Shown here piece by piece: positions 29,995 through 43,310 of a stretch of DNA of 64,000 nt; the first letter of the stretch is position 1; each line of letters opens with the position of its first letter. A program made the position numbers and the translations under genes. Below the pieces are notes generated by a model that was not told where the DNA came from, made no database searches, and was given only the letters and a program-made list of their open reading frames with translations. Origin of the DNA: Margaritifera margaritifera (Eukaryota; Mollusca; Bivalvia; Unionida; Margaritiferidae); the NCBI GenBank assembly GCA_029931535.1, contig JAQPZY010001610.1, forward strand, positions 5,369,501-5,433,500. The letters run 5' to 3'.

Positions 29995-31156
29995 CCATCT
30001 CAAAAGCAAACGGGAATACATTAAGGAAAATAAGAGCTCATCAACTTTCCATTGTCACTAACTAAATGGCGCCTCCTCACTGACGTATTATCATTGCTCT
30101 ATATTATCCGCTTGCATAGTACAAAAACTTGCAAATAACATTGAGATTGTGGGCACGATCAAACAAAAAGTTAAAGCGATCCTGGGCAAATATTAATCCA
30201 GGTTTTTAGAATATCGAAGTTGGCCCTAGCATGATGCAAAGCATGGATTCACCCTCTGATAAATACGGTTGTTCGCCTACCGTGTATAAGCTAAAACTGA
30301 GTTGATGATAAAAATGAATTAGAGAAAGTGACACAATCGCACATGGACCCGCATTGAAACATACTGTTTTAAAAAAAAAAAAAGGACGCATGCATGCTAA
30401 AACGGACACCTTCGAGAGGCAATATTCCATCAGAATTATTGGCATCTTACAGTTTAACTGAATATTCAGAATAAGCAGACTTGCATTGAAACAAAAATAA
30501 TTGGGATATTCTAATTTGTATATCATAATTCGTAATGCACTATAACTCTTTATATCGAGTAGTATGTTCACATTGTATTTATTTGCCGTTCTCTCATGCG
30601 TAGTAGTGAAGTAAATGGAAGTAAAAAACATAATTTCTTTATTGACATCACTATTCTTGACATGTGTACGTATTTGTTTGAATATGCTTGTTATTTGTGG
30701 GAATGAGTGCATTCGGTATGCACTTTAAAATGCAACTGTTCATGTATAATAATACTACTAATAGCCAGTGTTAGAGACACGAGTAAGGGTATGTTGTGAT
30801 ATTGCAGGTTTATTTATTTTTCTTCATGTAAGTATAATCTTCAATGTATGGCCAGTTATAGAAGCTTTTATAGCAATCGATGAAAAGGACAAATACTTTT
30901 CAATTTTAGATATGCTGAACACATACTACAATAATGAAGCAAATAAAGAAATTGAATAGTTATTTCTATTTAAACAGTTTTAAAACGTGATAAAGTAATT
31001 TTACTAGTACCGTAATATTGTATAAGGTTAGCGCCACTGTGCACCATGATCGCTATGTAAGGGGCCCCTCCTATCTTGCCATCCACTTTGCAGTTTTGTT
31101 TATTATCCCAAGGGCGACCATCTTTGTTGGAGACATATGTATGTCAAGGGTCCACA

Positions 31157-31170
31157 CACACACACATATC

Positions 31171-31238
<68 letters not shown>
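31157..31238. repeat. (AC)n-(AT)n microsatellite
   Basis: Short CA run followed by a long TA tract in intron 1. Confidence 0.95.
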
Positions 31239-31240
<2 letters not shown>

Positions 31241-31824
31241 AATTTGCAATTTGATCTAAGTAAAAGTATTTTCGTAAAATTGTGTGAAAACATGTTTATG
31301 TAAAACATAAAATTGCTCCTACTAAGGGTGCACTTTTGTTCCCAGACGCTTCAGTTTTCTATGGTAATTAGATTTTCTGGTAGTTAATCTCTTTACATGT
31401 CAAAATAAGTAGTTTTGGAAGATGCACGCATACCCGTGATGCATACATGGTGGTGATGGGAACTTTTGAAGTTTGAAGTTAGCACGACTTTCAGACTGAC
31501 ATGTTTCAGCACAAACATATGTCTCTATATAATGAGATTGATGTAATGTTCACATTTGATTACTAAACTATTTGCTTTTAACATGAAGTGACTCATCAAA
31601 AGACTTATCATCATTAAAATAGAGACAAAATTCTGACAAGCATCTCGGTACCTTTATTATTGCTTTCAGTATAATTGTATTCAAGTTTTGTTTAAAAATC
31701 CTGTAGAGTATATTCATTTGGCTCATCAATTTCCTTTCGTGTTCATACACCTGCCATAAGGCGGAGCGTATTACGTTATGATCTTGTTCATCCGTCCGTG
31801 CCTCCGTATGTTACCAAGTTGGTT

Positions 31825-32650
31825 TCCGCACGATAACTAGATTTTCCACATTCACAGTTAGCGAACTTTACAGATGGCTTGCACTTGAGTTAAATATGCA
31901 CCTTATCGAGTTCGAGCTCAAAAGCTCAGAGGTCAAAGTCAATGTGACTGAAAAATCAAAAACACTTTCCGCACAATGACTCGAATTATTCACCATCTGC
32001 AGTTACACAACTGTGTGGATAGCTTGTACTTGAGCTAGGAAAGAAACCTTGTAATGTTACGGTCAAAAGGTCACTATCAAGGTCACTGTGACTCAAAGAA
32101 GAAAAATGTCTCTGCACAATGACTGCAGTGCTCCATCATCTACAGCTAACAAACTTTGTGGATGCCTTGCACTTAGGGTAAAAAGGAACCCTATCGATTT
32201 CGGGATCAAAAAGTCAACGGTTAAGGTCTCTATGACTGAAATAAGAAAAATGGTTTCTGCGGAATAACTCGAGTTCTTGATTATTATTGGTTTACAAGAA
32301 GGAACATACTTTGGGCTTGCACTTCGTGTAGGGAAGAGTCCAATTTATTTATTAGCCAAGGGGTCAAAGGTCAAAGTCGCTTTGATTGAGAGGCTCAACG
32401 GCAATTTTTTTAGAATAATAATAGTTCTATATGACATACCTCAACCCTACTTTGTGGATGACTACTGATTAGATCGAAATGTCAATGCTGAAGGTCAATG
32501 CCGGAAAGAAGAAAAATTGTTTCTGCCCAATACATTAGTTCAACATCACATATCTTACCCAGATTTATTGGATGGTTTAGGCTAAGATTGAAACCCATCG
32601 ATTTCAGAGTCAATGGCAGAGGCCAAGGTAATGGAACAAAATGGTTTCTA
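31825..32650 (+). repeat. ~140-bp tandem repeat with AGGTCA-like half-sites
   Basis: Five to six diverged units each follow the order TTTCCGCACAATAACTCGA, ...AACTTTGTGGATGGCTTGCA, ...CCCTATCGATTTCG, ...GGTCAAAGGTCAAAGTC..., AAAAATGG. The fourth unit holds GGGGTCAAAGGTCAAAG (about 32.36-32.38 kb), which fits the direct-repeat-1 layout bound by RXR/HNF4-type nuclear receptors. Presence is read directly. Any regulatory role is speculation, since such units are a common dispersed satellite type in molluscs. Confidence 0.75.
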
Positions 32651-33410
32651 CTAAAATAGTGCAGTTATCTACATAGATGACTATTAAACACTGGACGCGC
32701 GCATTATGTGTCGTTAACTGTACTCATTTTCGAAAGCTGATATCATCTTTTAAGTTTAACTCTTCATAATAACATGACTAGGTGTATCAGAGGGACACAA
32801 TTGATTTTGCTACAGTGGCGATACAACTTTGGCAACATTACTTTTAGGACTGATCTCTTTTTCAAATGAGGAAATATATCCGTTGTTATGTATAATATTA
32901 AGTTACTAGCTATACATGTATCACGTACCAGCTTTTAACGGCACCTCTGCAGAATAATTGTCTTATGATGCTAAATGAATGTAAGTTCTAAATGTAGTTT
33001 CTTTTCATTAGAAAATTATTGACATTTGCTTTAGCTGTCATTGCACTCTTAATATTTTTTTTTTAAACGCCCATTTGTAGACTTGATTATGGCAGTAAAA
33101 GATTCTTCTTCTTCTTCTTTTTCTCCTTCTTCTTCTTCTTCGTCTTATCTTATTATTATTGGTATTATTATTATTATTATTATTATAACATTACGAAATG
33201 TTATTGACTATTTAGGAAGATGCCCGATAGGCGTAATTGGTTGACAATCATGCGAATCTTACAAAATGTGTTAATTGGTTTTATTATATTATTTTATAGA
33301 CTAATAGGAAGTAACTGACTGCCCAGTACTCTATCTATCTCGTTCATCAATAAGTTCGTTCAGTTGATTACATTGTTTTCTCAACCATTTTCTTCTATCC
33401 GTTTTGCCAG

Positions 33411-33655
33411 CACATGCAAGCTTGGAAACAGTCTGGCTGAAAGATATGACTACAAGATTTACGACCGAGAAACGGACCTTTAGTAACCTTGACCTCCCTG
33501 ATGAGTTGACCTTTAATCTCAGGCGCGTGTCTGGTGATCTGACCTTAAATTTGAAGAGGAACTATGACATTGATCCAAATGCTGACATATATTTTGCAAT
33601 AAAGTCGAAAGACAGTCGATCCGTTCTGGTGAAATCACCAAATTTGGAAAAGGAG
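33411..33655 (+). CDS. Metalloprotease exon 2: prodomain
   Basis: Acceptor TTTTGCCAG, donor GTTAGC, 245 nt, entering at phase 1 and leaving at phase 0. Encodes a segment with ETVWLKD, DLPDELTFNLRR and DLTLNLKRNYDIDPNADIYF, the usual opening of the ADAM/reprolysin prodomain, which folds against and keeps the protease latent. It joins exon 1 as ...VRS-AHASLETVW. Confidence 0.85.
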
Positions 33656-35763
33656 GTTAGCCTTCAACGGCTAACAACAAAAGCGTATTGTTTTATTACT
33701 CGCTACCATCTTAAAGATACATGAACTGATAGTACTAGATATAGGGGCTTCTGTAACACTTATGACATTAATTTGTAAAAATATCCAATGGTACTCTGTT
33801 TAAGTGGGTGAGTTTCTCAAACACACGGTGTCTGTATTTCTGAAACACTTGTACAACTTCCAAAACACACGTGGTTATGATTTCTGAAACATTTGTACAA
33901 ATTAACACTTGGTCCATACTAACGTGCCATTGCTATATTGTTGATACAAAAATAATGATCAAAGGGAAACCAATTGGCATTATGAGTAACTTCATTGTAC
34001 TTGCACAAAACTTATGTTTTGTCGATTAAAAAAGAAAACAATAAATCAAAACTAATGAGAAAATGACAAAAGTAAGGATTTTTACATAAGGTTTTTATAA
34101 TCGTCAACTTTGTCAAAAACAATCGCAGATAGGGCTTGTATACGTTTCAAGATGTTTCACACAAAAGATATGTATTCAAATAAAACATTTGTTTTTTTTT
34201 TTTTTTTTTTTTTTTAAGATAACGGGCACAAGAATAGTTTAAAGGAAATTAGCATGCTTAATATTTCATCAAAACTCAGTATCAGAATTAAGCCAAAACA
34301 AGAAACAGTACTCCAATAAATGAAGAAATAAAATAAAATTAATCATATGGTTGGTCATAGATAAAAAAAAATATATTAATATAATACACTATTGTACAAA
34401 TAAGTATGTTCTTGACGTTGGAAACTAACATTTCATGCACGAGACAAAAGTTTTTTCTAGATGATGTAATAAAAACAGGGCATAATAAAACTAGGCATGT
34501 GAACAATAAGTGTCAGCCGGGCATTTTACAAAATAAAATAAAAAATAAAAAGGATTCAAATATAAAACAAGTTTGAAAAGTGTATGAAAAATGAAATCTT
34601 TAAAATAAACAAGATAACATAATTTCAAAATTTAAAATAGTAACGGAAAAACCTGTAAAAGTTAATCAGCTTAAAAACTTAAACAATAAAAAAATTTAAA
34701 TAAAAAATAAAAAATGAAAATAACAAATAAACAAAAGATTATAATTTAAAAGAGGAAAATAATACAAAAAAGGCAAAATATGTATCGAAAATAATTTTAT
34801 TTTGTTTTTTAAAAATTAATGATAATGACTTCAGTATATAATGTATTAATTCAATAGCATGAGAGAAGGCAATTAAGGCTCTAATCTAAAACGAATTTAA
34901 ACGCTTAAATAAGCAAAATGTAAACAGAGTCATCACGATGAAATAAAACAATAAGTATCAGGTGGACATTTTGCAAAACAAACTTTTTAAAAAGGGTTAA
35001 ATATAAAACAAATTTGAAACTTGTATGTATTAAAAATGTATGTATTAAAAATTAAAATAAACTTGTTAATTGATTTCAAAATTTAATGTAATATCGAAAA
35101 AACTTAAAAGTTAATAAATAACATATAATAGAAAATAAAAAGATTTTAATGAATGAAATAACAAATAAACCAAAGATTGTAATTGAAAAGAGAAAAACAA
35201 TACAAAATAGTGAGATATGTATATAAAATAATGTTATTTTGTTTTTGAAAAAAATAATTATGATGATTTCATTACATGACGTATTGATTCCAAAGCATGT
35301 GAGAAGAAAATTAGGGCTCTAATCTAAAGAGAATTACGACGTATAAATAAGCACATGGTAAACGTCATCATCACAAGAAGATTTGGAGATTCATAGAAAA
35401 AAATGAAAATGGGCACAGATTCTTCAGTGGTAATGATACAGTTTTGCATCAATTTGTTCATAACCTCGAGTTATACTTGAAGAGAAGAAATCTTTCGGAA
35501 TATTAGAATTTCGTTCTGTAAAAATACAGCTTGACCTAATGATCCGACTTATTAAATGGCTTATTTCTTAAAGAATTAGAGCAATTAAATGCAGAGCGTT
35601 CTGCCGTAGAACACAACCTCTGTACTCTGTTAAAACAGGCGACATGAATGATGCCATTATAACTTAGTTCAACATTTGACAAAATAAATTTCTACTTAAA
35701 CTAAAGTACGAAATGGATGCTTGACCTAATTCAATAATTAACTATTTAAAATTGCACATCGAT

Positions 35764-35817
<54 letters not shown>

Positions 35818-36253
35818 TCTACTGATATTCGCACCGGAAATTTGGTCTCATGTCAGTTACCATGACTAACCCTCGGCGCTACAATTAATTCTGAAGCTAC
35901 TAATAATCCATTTTTTCTTGAAACGCATGATCATAACTAAAACGTTAAAGAACTGCCTATTTACGCACCTATCACAGCACCTTATCATCAAATCTACCTG
36001 TTTATCTACCTACCTACCCTACCAAATACCCACCACCTCATCAACTTATCATCCACATTCATAATCGCCCCTCAACCTTATTACCTTCCCAGTTACATAT
36101 CTTCAAACCTTCCAACGCAAATAGCTACTTAGGTAGCAAAACTAAGTGCAGTCAACTCACATAATTATCTACCTGCCTACTTACCGAAATATATACAGGT
36201 TTAAATACCTACATACCTGCCTAATCTAAATTTACACGTATTTATTTGATTAG
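33656..36253 (+). other. Metalloprotease intron 2
   Basis: 2.6 kb, very A-rich. It holds two units of TTTCTGAAACA-TTGTACAA sequence (33.81-33.91 kb), a poly-T (34,190-34,216), the 446-bp tandem duplication, (AT)n (35,766-35,812) and a CTAC-rich pyrimidine stretch (35.99-36.23 kb) leading to exon 3. Confidence 0.65.
34502..35390 (+). repeat. 446-bp A-rich tandem duplication
   Basis: AACAATAAGTGTCAG at 34,502 recurs as AACAATAAGTATCAG at 34,948, and GGCTCTAATCTAAA recurs near 34.88 and 35.32 kb. The two units are diverged and noncoding. Confidence 0.8.
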
Positions 36254-36343
36254 GATGTGGCTTATTACCAGGACATAGAGAATGCGGCATTCATGACCGT
36301 CAGATGTGTCAAAAGATCAAACGGACAGTGTGACAGAGACATC
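36254..36343 (+). CDS. Metalloprotease exon 3: prodomain
   Basis: 90 nt, phase 0 at both ends, acceptor GATTAG and donor GTAAGT. Encodes DVAYYQDIENAAFMTVRC followed by a second cysteine in NGQCDRDI. The V-A-x-Y-Q-D pattern is typical of M12B prodomains, and the Cys could serve the latency switch or a disulfide. Confidence 0.87.
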
Positions 36344-37663
36344 GTAAGTATATTATAATATTAAAATGCAAAGACTATATATGTGGCCACAATTAGAAAT
36401 CCGAAACTCTTCCCTGTACATTATAAGATTCAGTTGCTTAGCGACTTAGAGCAGTTGCATGTTATAGCCCACACAAAGGTTCAGTTTTTTCAAAGCCTTG
36501 CAGATGGACAGTCTAAGACAACATATTAATCAGGTTTGTTAGACCTGCCAACTGACAAACTATAGTGTTCTTAGGCTCTCTTGTTCTCATCTGCACACGG
36601 TAAAGTCCAGAAATATTGCTCCAACCTTGTGCATATTGCATTCTTTTGTTTTGTAATAACTGCTCCATTGCATGAGTTTTAAGGCTTTACACACATATGC
36701 ACGCATACACTGTTTTACGCTTTGTGCGAAAGTCATCGATCACTAATAAGAATGCTCACGATTTATATTGCTGCTGTGCTATCGCCGCGTTCAAAGTTGT
36801 TAGGGTGTTGACCTAAGGCGGTTATCTCTAAATCCATCACCAAAACAACGACAAGAACGACAACTATAGCATGGCTGCATGGAAAATAGCGGTCCAAAAT
36901 CCACAGCAAGAACAACAATGCTTTGTTTTTGTAGACATACGTAGTGGCAGATAAAATTAAATAATTAAATAAATATATGCTGGCAGCAGAGTTCCAATAT
37001 TGTCTAAGACAACGGATCGGTGAAACCTGGGACATACATACATTTTATTTGAACTTTGTTTTGATTTTCTACTCAAGTAAGCTCTGACTTAGGTTTCTAT
37101 GTCGAATATTTGCCAAGATGTTGGTCGCACATACATAATTTTTTTACGTCAACCAAGGGAGATAACCGAGCTTTATCCAAACAACAAACGTGCTCATTTT
37201 GTGCTGCTTCATTTAAAATGGACCTAAATTCTAATTGAAGCCCACAGTTTCGGACATCAGGGTTTCAATCCGAAATTTCCAATGCAAAACATATCAAAAC
37301 GTGTTATATAGATACAAGTAACACTTTGAGAAACATTCATTATTGGCACCCAATTTGAACTTTATGGTGAGCTTAAATATTGTCAAAGTATTTTAACAAT
37401 CCGGGTGTCTGAGTTACTGATATTCCGGTCTTTATTTGTAAATTAGAGAGATAGTGGTGATTAATTATTTGATTATGGAGTTTTGGTGTTGATGAAACAT
37501 TTCTCACACCGATAATCAGCCAGTCAACATGTATCAGTAATCATGCTGAGTCAATCTTGATAATAATTAAAGTAACACAACACAATATTCTGCGTTACTC
37601 ATGCACACAGTATGTGTAACATTGGGTTTGTGGGCGGTGAACTTAGATCTAGGCATGATTTGT

Positions 37664-38217
37664 GCACTTACAGCTAGACAATTTATTCTTGAGCCGCAGC
37701 CCGGTGGTTAATCGAATCCCAATTGATACAGTAAATGCTAGAATAATGCTCCCTACCGCAGCGCTTTGGGTCGTGTTCCAAGCCAAGTCATAGGGATACG
37801 CTGTGTCAGATTTGTTATTCTGCATCTCGCTACTTTGCACAGCGGAACGCTTATTTAGAAAGTCAAAATATGCCGTCTGCAAACTATTGTTGTGTAGAAC
37901 ATTAGGCAGATCGGTAATACGGTTTTGTGCTGCGTGCAGTGAAAGGAAGCTTATTAGCATAATATAGACTGTGGGTTCAAGGCCAGTTTGACATCATACC
38001 AAATACATACTGTTGATTCATTTATGTATCACATCTTCACTATCAACGTAGGGGATTCATACGTAATTCGGCTCAGCTTGTGAGACCACACGCCGCATGA
38101 AATAGTTACATTTTGGTTCCTAGCGAGATGGATTGCATATACAAATCTGACGCTAGGGTCTCGAGAAGCATATGGACATTTTTTTATTAGAGACATATCA
38201 CCGTCTGCATAAGACAA
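37664..38217 (-). CDS. Antisense coding-like exons, unknown
   Basis: Two minus-strand open stretches lie inside intron 3. One (38,217-38,029) follows an acceptor-like TTATGCAG and contains SVRFVYAIHLARNQNVTISC. The next (about 37,975-37,664) follows CCCACAG and ends at a strong donor context (GCTGTAAGTG). It contains four NxS/T sites (NNS, NKS, NTT and nearby) and a hydrophobic stretch AAVGSIILAFTVSIGIRL that could span a membrane. Local base composition is less AT-rich than its surroundings. A nested gene or inserted fragment is possible. The family is not recognised and exon joining is not proved. Confidence 0.35.
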
Positions 38218-38649
38218 TGCATACAGTGTTAACTTGTATTTAAATATAATAAATTCCTCCAGCGACAGCGAATGCTATCTAGAGACGCTGCATATAGTAA
38301 CAGCGACAGGAAGTGAACTCACTCACGTCTTATACAAATGTATTCGCATGTAGCTCGTGCACGGGTTCTCTATTTACCTTACTGGCCGTCATATTGTGAT
38401 AAGACCCTTGGCAAGTAACAAATTTAGTGGCTTAGTGGGATCCGAGAGATTCGCTGGATCGCACAGTTGGTTTGTTTGCATACATGTTTGGTAGGATTGC
38501 AAGGGATGTTGTGATGCAACTCCTTGGATATTGATTAGTTGTGTAGTGATGTTCGTTAGGGAGTCGGTATGGCACAGCTATGTGATTTGGAAGGTTTTTT
38601 ATGACTTTGTTGGTTTTGACGGCTTTTTAAGACAATATTGACTATATCA

Positions 38650-38775
38650 TATCAAATAATTTACAGCTGAGCGCCTTTCGCAATGATACATTGAGGCAGC
38701 CAACTCGGGATAGTCTGGGTACTTATCGAACCCGCGACTCTTTCATTACTAGTACGACGAGTAGTCAAATTATAC
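38650..38775 (-). mobile_element. Possible tRNA-derived SINE head
   Basis: The minus strand contains GAGTCGCGGGTTCGATAAG, close to an RNA polymerase III B box (GGTTCGAnTCC), preceded by TACTAGTAATGAAAGAG as in many tRNA-like SINE heads. The A box is poor and no second copy was found in the window. Confidence 0.3.
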
Positions 38776-41714
38776 GTACTGCAGGTTGAAGACATACAAA
38801 CAACATGCTATTTGATGCGCCTATACCAATACTCAGTACAGTTTATTTCCGCCCTTTCTACTTGATTTTGTGAAATCAACGAAGACGATTGATACTGGAA
38901 CCGACATACACAGATCCTTTTGATGCAACTCCAAACGCACATAAAATGCGTGCAAATATACACTGACACCTAAAATTTAGCCAGCATTATGGCTGGCTGG
39001 CACGACCCCATTACGAAATCATATAGCTTAATAAACTTGTGTGATACAGAGCAGTTGGGTAGTTTTATCCATCATATATCCCAAGATGCTGATTGGATGG
39101 TGTGTCCATTCATTTGATAATAGTTTTACAGAGAATAAAGATGTGCTCTTTGACAAGATGGACTAGCATTGTACTACCACAGATCAAGCGTTTAAAGCAA
39201 CTTTGGCCGCAAACTACGCTCTACCAAGACAAAAAGCTGATTATTTGAAAATGATATTGACTCATGAAGCGAGAAACACAACAAAAGAGCCTTAAGTTCA
39301 AAGTGTAGTAAACAACCGCTCCTTGCTGATGTCGTTCATTTTAGAACATTTTTCGAATAATCGATGAATGGAAATAACTATGGAAAAAGTTTGGCTGAAC
39401 TATGATGCTTTCGGAATAATCATGACCGATATTATTTTGCTTTTTATTCCTTTTGAGAGCAGTCAGCTGCTTGCCGCTTTGAAAGAAGTTTTAAATGAAT
39501 AAAAAATCATTGTATTAATTGCTCTGAGATGGTCTGATCTATTGATATGTAAAGATGTTTTCAATCGCAGCGTTTTCAAAAACTACATGGATACAAAAGT
39601 TGGACGTCTTTAACCCAGTAATCAGTTGTGATCCAGGACTGTTAGGGCTTCTGTGTTGCTAGAGGACGAACGCTTTCGGGGGAGTGGTTGGTGGTTGGGG
39701 CGGATAAACTAATTATAGTTCCGTCTGCAATTCAAATTCGAGATACATTGGTAATTATTTCTTTGAATGATAGGGTGTGGTGTTAAGGGAATATTTATGA
39801 AATCGAGATATTAGCCAACCATTAGATATCACTTGTTCGCAAAGTTCGATCCCATTGAGACCATTTTCGGGAATAGACACGTTTGGTAAATGTACCGAGA
39901 GCCAAACAATATTTTTTGGAATCGGCTACTCTGGGATGTAGTAAAATTCGTCTGTGAAGTACAGCGTCCAACTACTTTGCACTGTGGAAATTAGTCGCTT
40001 GTTAGAGGCCCATTCGCACTGCGAAACATTATTGTGTGTGTGTGTGTGTGTGTGTTTTACATTTCTGGAATAGAACCTTATTTAAGATATCTTCATTATG
40101 ATTCTCAAATTTCAGTTGCTTAACACAAATATAAATCAAGTATGGGAACAAATTACTCTGAGCAAAGTAACACTCTAAATTGAAAGAATGGTTTACAAAA
40201 GAATATTAAAACCGTTACGCACTCAAGCACGGAAAATATTTTCTCTGCATTTAATATAGCTGAAAACAAATAGAGTGTGAAACACTGCAAACTGCTTGAT
40301 GAAGTAAGAACTAGTATACCTTTCTTAGCTGGTAGATATATAAATTATTTAAAATTAATTTGATACAGCACTTACATCTAGTTGTAGTTAAAAATAAACT
40401 ATTTCAAAAAGAATGGTACAATCATGCAAAATTCATGCGTGCGAAGCACAATCATTAGGTTTAATATGTTATAAATACAACAGAGACAAATGATATAACA
40501 CACACATTAGATAACAGCAGATATATAACGATTGCGTAACAATCATGACATTGAGCATGGATTACAATGGGGGATATGAAGAGATTAGAGAAAAGTGAAC
40601 ACAGAAATACATGTCACACTGCAAACAAGATAATTAAAGACCAATTATATTTATTTATATATTTATTTTTAAAAATCAATTTAGATCTAGTCTTAGTTTG
40701 GAAAAAAATAAACTCTATATATTTTCGTCAATTAAATAAATACCACAAATGGAAAACGGCATAACACAACTGTTTATGCCAGATGCATGCAACCCCCTGA
40801 TTGATATATTACGGCCCAGATTATTGCTCAGTTAAATGAAGGGCAAGACAATGGAGGTGTTCTCTCAAATAAGGTCTTGATCGAGCTAAGACATGTACCT
40901 TAAGGCAAGTAACACATGGGCTTTGAGAAAGTGGGACTGATTGGATCATCGTTTATTCAGCAGTAATTTATATGTCTGAAAATCCTGATATTGATAATAC
41001 TGCGCCATCACAAAGATCACATCTGGCATGTCCTAATAAAATTGCCGTATTTTCTTTTTAACTTTCTGGTCCATCAGTTATTTGTCATATATCATTCAGA
41101 TACAATGTTCCAATGACCGTCTTCTAATGGTGTAAACCAGGTACTAAAAATAATCTCCATTATAGTCACAAAAGAATATCCAGAATTTCTTACCTGATTC
41201 GTAAATATCAAGATTATTTTCAGCCAGAAAACAATACGAAAAACTCGTATTCGTTTAGAACCACTGCAGCCACCAATATTACAAACCAAATCAACAGCTA
41301 ATAATTTGTTTGAATACAAATACAAATATGACGGTGCTGTAAATGATTCACTTCTTAACGTAATTTAGTTTAAACGTGATTTATTTCATAAATTTGTAGC
41401 TGGAGATTATAAGATGTACAATATAGAAGATAACGGATGAGTACGAAAGCCAACGGCTAATAATGTTCTTCCCCTTTTACGATACAAAATTTTTTAGCAT
41501 ATACGAAAGAAATACAGAAGTATTTTTAGAATCCACATAACGTAATATGAACAAAAGAAGATATAACCAACTTTAAAAATGCAACTGCTTGTCATATATG
41601 TAACAAAAAAATAAATGATGATAAGATTAAACATCATGGTCATTGTAATGATACATTTAAGGGCCCCGCACGCAACCCCTTTAAATTACAACTTAAAATA
41701 TCTCCAGTCCATCA

Positions 41715-42430
41715 ACACATTACGATTTAGATCCAGCTCATTAGTTTAATAGCCCAGATACGTCATAGAAAGCATTCATAAAAAATACCAAAGGCTGAAT
41801 TAGACAATATGAGGAGACACTGATATGCATATCTTTATATAATAAGAAATAAGAGATGGTATCTCAATGGTATAACAAATATATGATTAATATAATATTG
41901 CATTAGTTAGTGATTATGATAAAACTAAACATAATTCTTGGATTATTCGTTTTAAAGTCATACTCTTTACGATTGGGCTATGACGCAACCTTTTCCTGTT
42001 TCAGGGTTTAAGTGGATTTCACCAGATAAATTACCAGAATATTTTCCAGATTACTCAAAACTGGTTATATATTGGAAGTTGACTTAGATTACCCTATCAT
42101 ATCTGCATAATGCCCATAATCTTTACCCATTTGAACTTGCAGGGTTAACTGTTACAGAGGAATGGTTATCGTATCATGTTTAGCACAAGATCTAGTTAGT
42201 TCATTAATTGTGATAACTTGGTACCTAATTTAATGAATAAGAAAAAAGTACACAACTACAGTCTAGATTATATTTAAATCTGGGTATGAAAGTAACAACT
42301 GCACCGAGTACTACATTTTATTTCTTAAAAAATGGATGGTTCCATATATTCAATTAAATACTAATCTTAAGGCTCAATATACAAATGCAATTGAAAAAAA
42401 AATCACATAAAAACCTGGTAAAAAGAATGT
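41715..42430 (+). mobile_element. Polinton/Maverick-type family-B DNA polymerase relic (palm part)
   Basis: Several short open stretches, split by stops and frameshifts, match the protein-primed polymerase of Polintons in the right order: HYDLDPAH (41.72 kb), DYDKTKHNSWIIR (41.9 kb), LYDWAMTQPFPVSGFKWI (41.96-42.02 kb; family N-N-L-Y-G-W-A-M), ILEVDLDYP (42.07 kb), LTVTEEWLS (42.14 kb), NLVPNLMNKKK (42.22 kb) and NTNLKAQYTNAIEK (42.36 kb). Polintons are virus-like DNA elements that copy themselves with this enzyme. This one is dead. It lies in intron 3 in gene orientation. Confidence 0.75.
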
Positions 42431-42950
42431 ATTTCGAGTTAGTTACGTATCATGAAACTGATTAAACCAAACATTTAGTAAAAATCCTGGATTTATCAGA
42501 AGAAAAACTATCAGATGAACAACTGTATTAGCAAACCAGCAGAAAAATGTGTCGATTTAAAATCTAAAATAGACTCGCTTATTTTTGATGACAGTGAAAT
42601 TATTAAGGAAAACTTTGTTGCAAGACCAATTGTTCGAAAAGAAGTGTACCATGAACTTTACAAAAGAGTCATTCTTTGAAAAAGCGGAAATAAACACACC
42701 ATGTATAATATTAAAAGAATTAATCATCATATGGGGTTATACAAGCCTACAAAAATAGTTTGTGGCCCCTAAACACACAAAAGAGTATATCAGGAAATAT
42801 TCAATACTAACATATGTCGGTATGAAGTCACAATTCTATGTATATATTGATTGCATCCAGAAATTATCCTTGCGAATTTTTAGAAGGTATTCAACACATA
42901 AAGTATATGTGTCACACCTGTAAATAAAAATCCAAATAGATGGTTTTAAA
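42431..42950 (+). pseudogene. Coding-like remnants after the polymerase relic
   Basis: Open stretches containing HLVKILDLSEEKLSDEQLY and then KIDSLIFDDSEIIKENFVAR, with isolated stops. They do not continue the polymerase in the expected order, so they may belong to another gene of the same element or to a rearranged copy. Confidence 0.35.
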
Positions 42951-42954
42951 ATAA

Positions 42955-43310
42955 TTTAATATATATATATATAGTTTTACAATTCCCAAATATGGTTCTA
43001 AGAAAATTGTCCCTTAAAATATCTCCAAAAGATTACAAATTTACACGCGAAATTTAACTGAATAATTCCGCTGAAAAATTCAAAATATATAGTTTTAAAC
43101 AACTCCTTTGAAGAATTAAAAATGTTCACATGAAAGCCCTGAACAATTCCAAAAATATAGTTTTCATAATTCCCCCAGAAAAATCACCTCAAAAGATCCA
43201 ATTATATTGTTTAAATTAATTCCAAATATATACCTTTTGAGAATTCAAAATATACAGTTTTAAATATTGAAAATATATAGTTTTAATATAGCCCAAATAT
43301 ATGTTTCAAC
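42955..43310 (+). repeat. Degenerate short-unit satellite
   Basis: Repeated CAAATATATAGTTTTAAA-type units separated by AATTCC-rich spacers, about eight copies, starting right after the coding remnants. Confidence 0.7.

Noticed and set aside
30206..30712. 168-codon minus-strand ORF in intron 1
   Set aside because: Low-complexity Phe/Ile/Leu-rich composition and a poly-A-derived FFFFF run; no splice logic, no paralog and no recognisable domain.
31825..32650. CRISPR-like array
   Set aside because: The ~140-bp repeat has no short identical repeats with unique spacers and lies in an animal intron.
36763..37035. 90-codon minus-strand ORF with a VVVLVVVLV run
   Set aside because: No splice context, family likeness or second copy; the valine/leucine run comes from a GACAAC/ACAACG-rich simple sequence.
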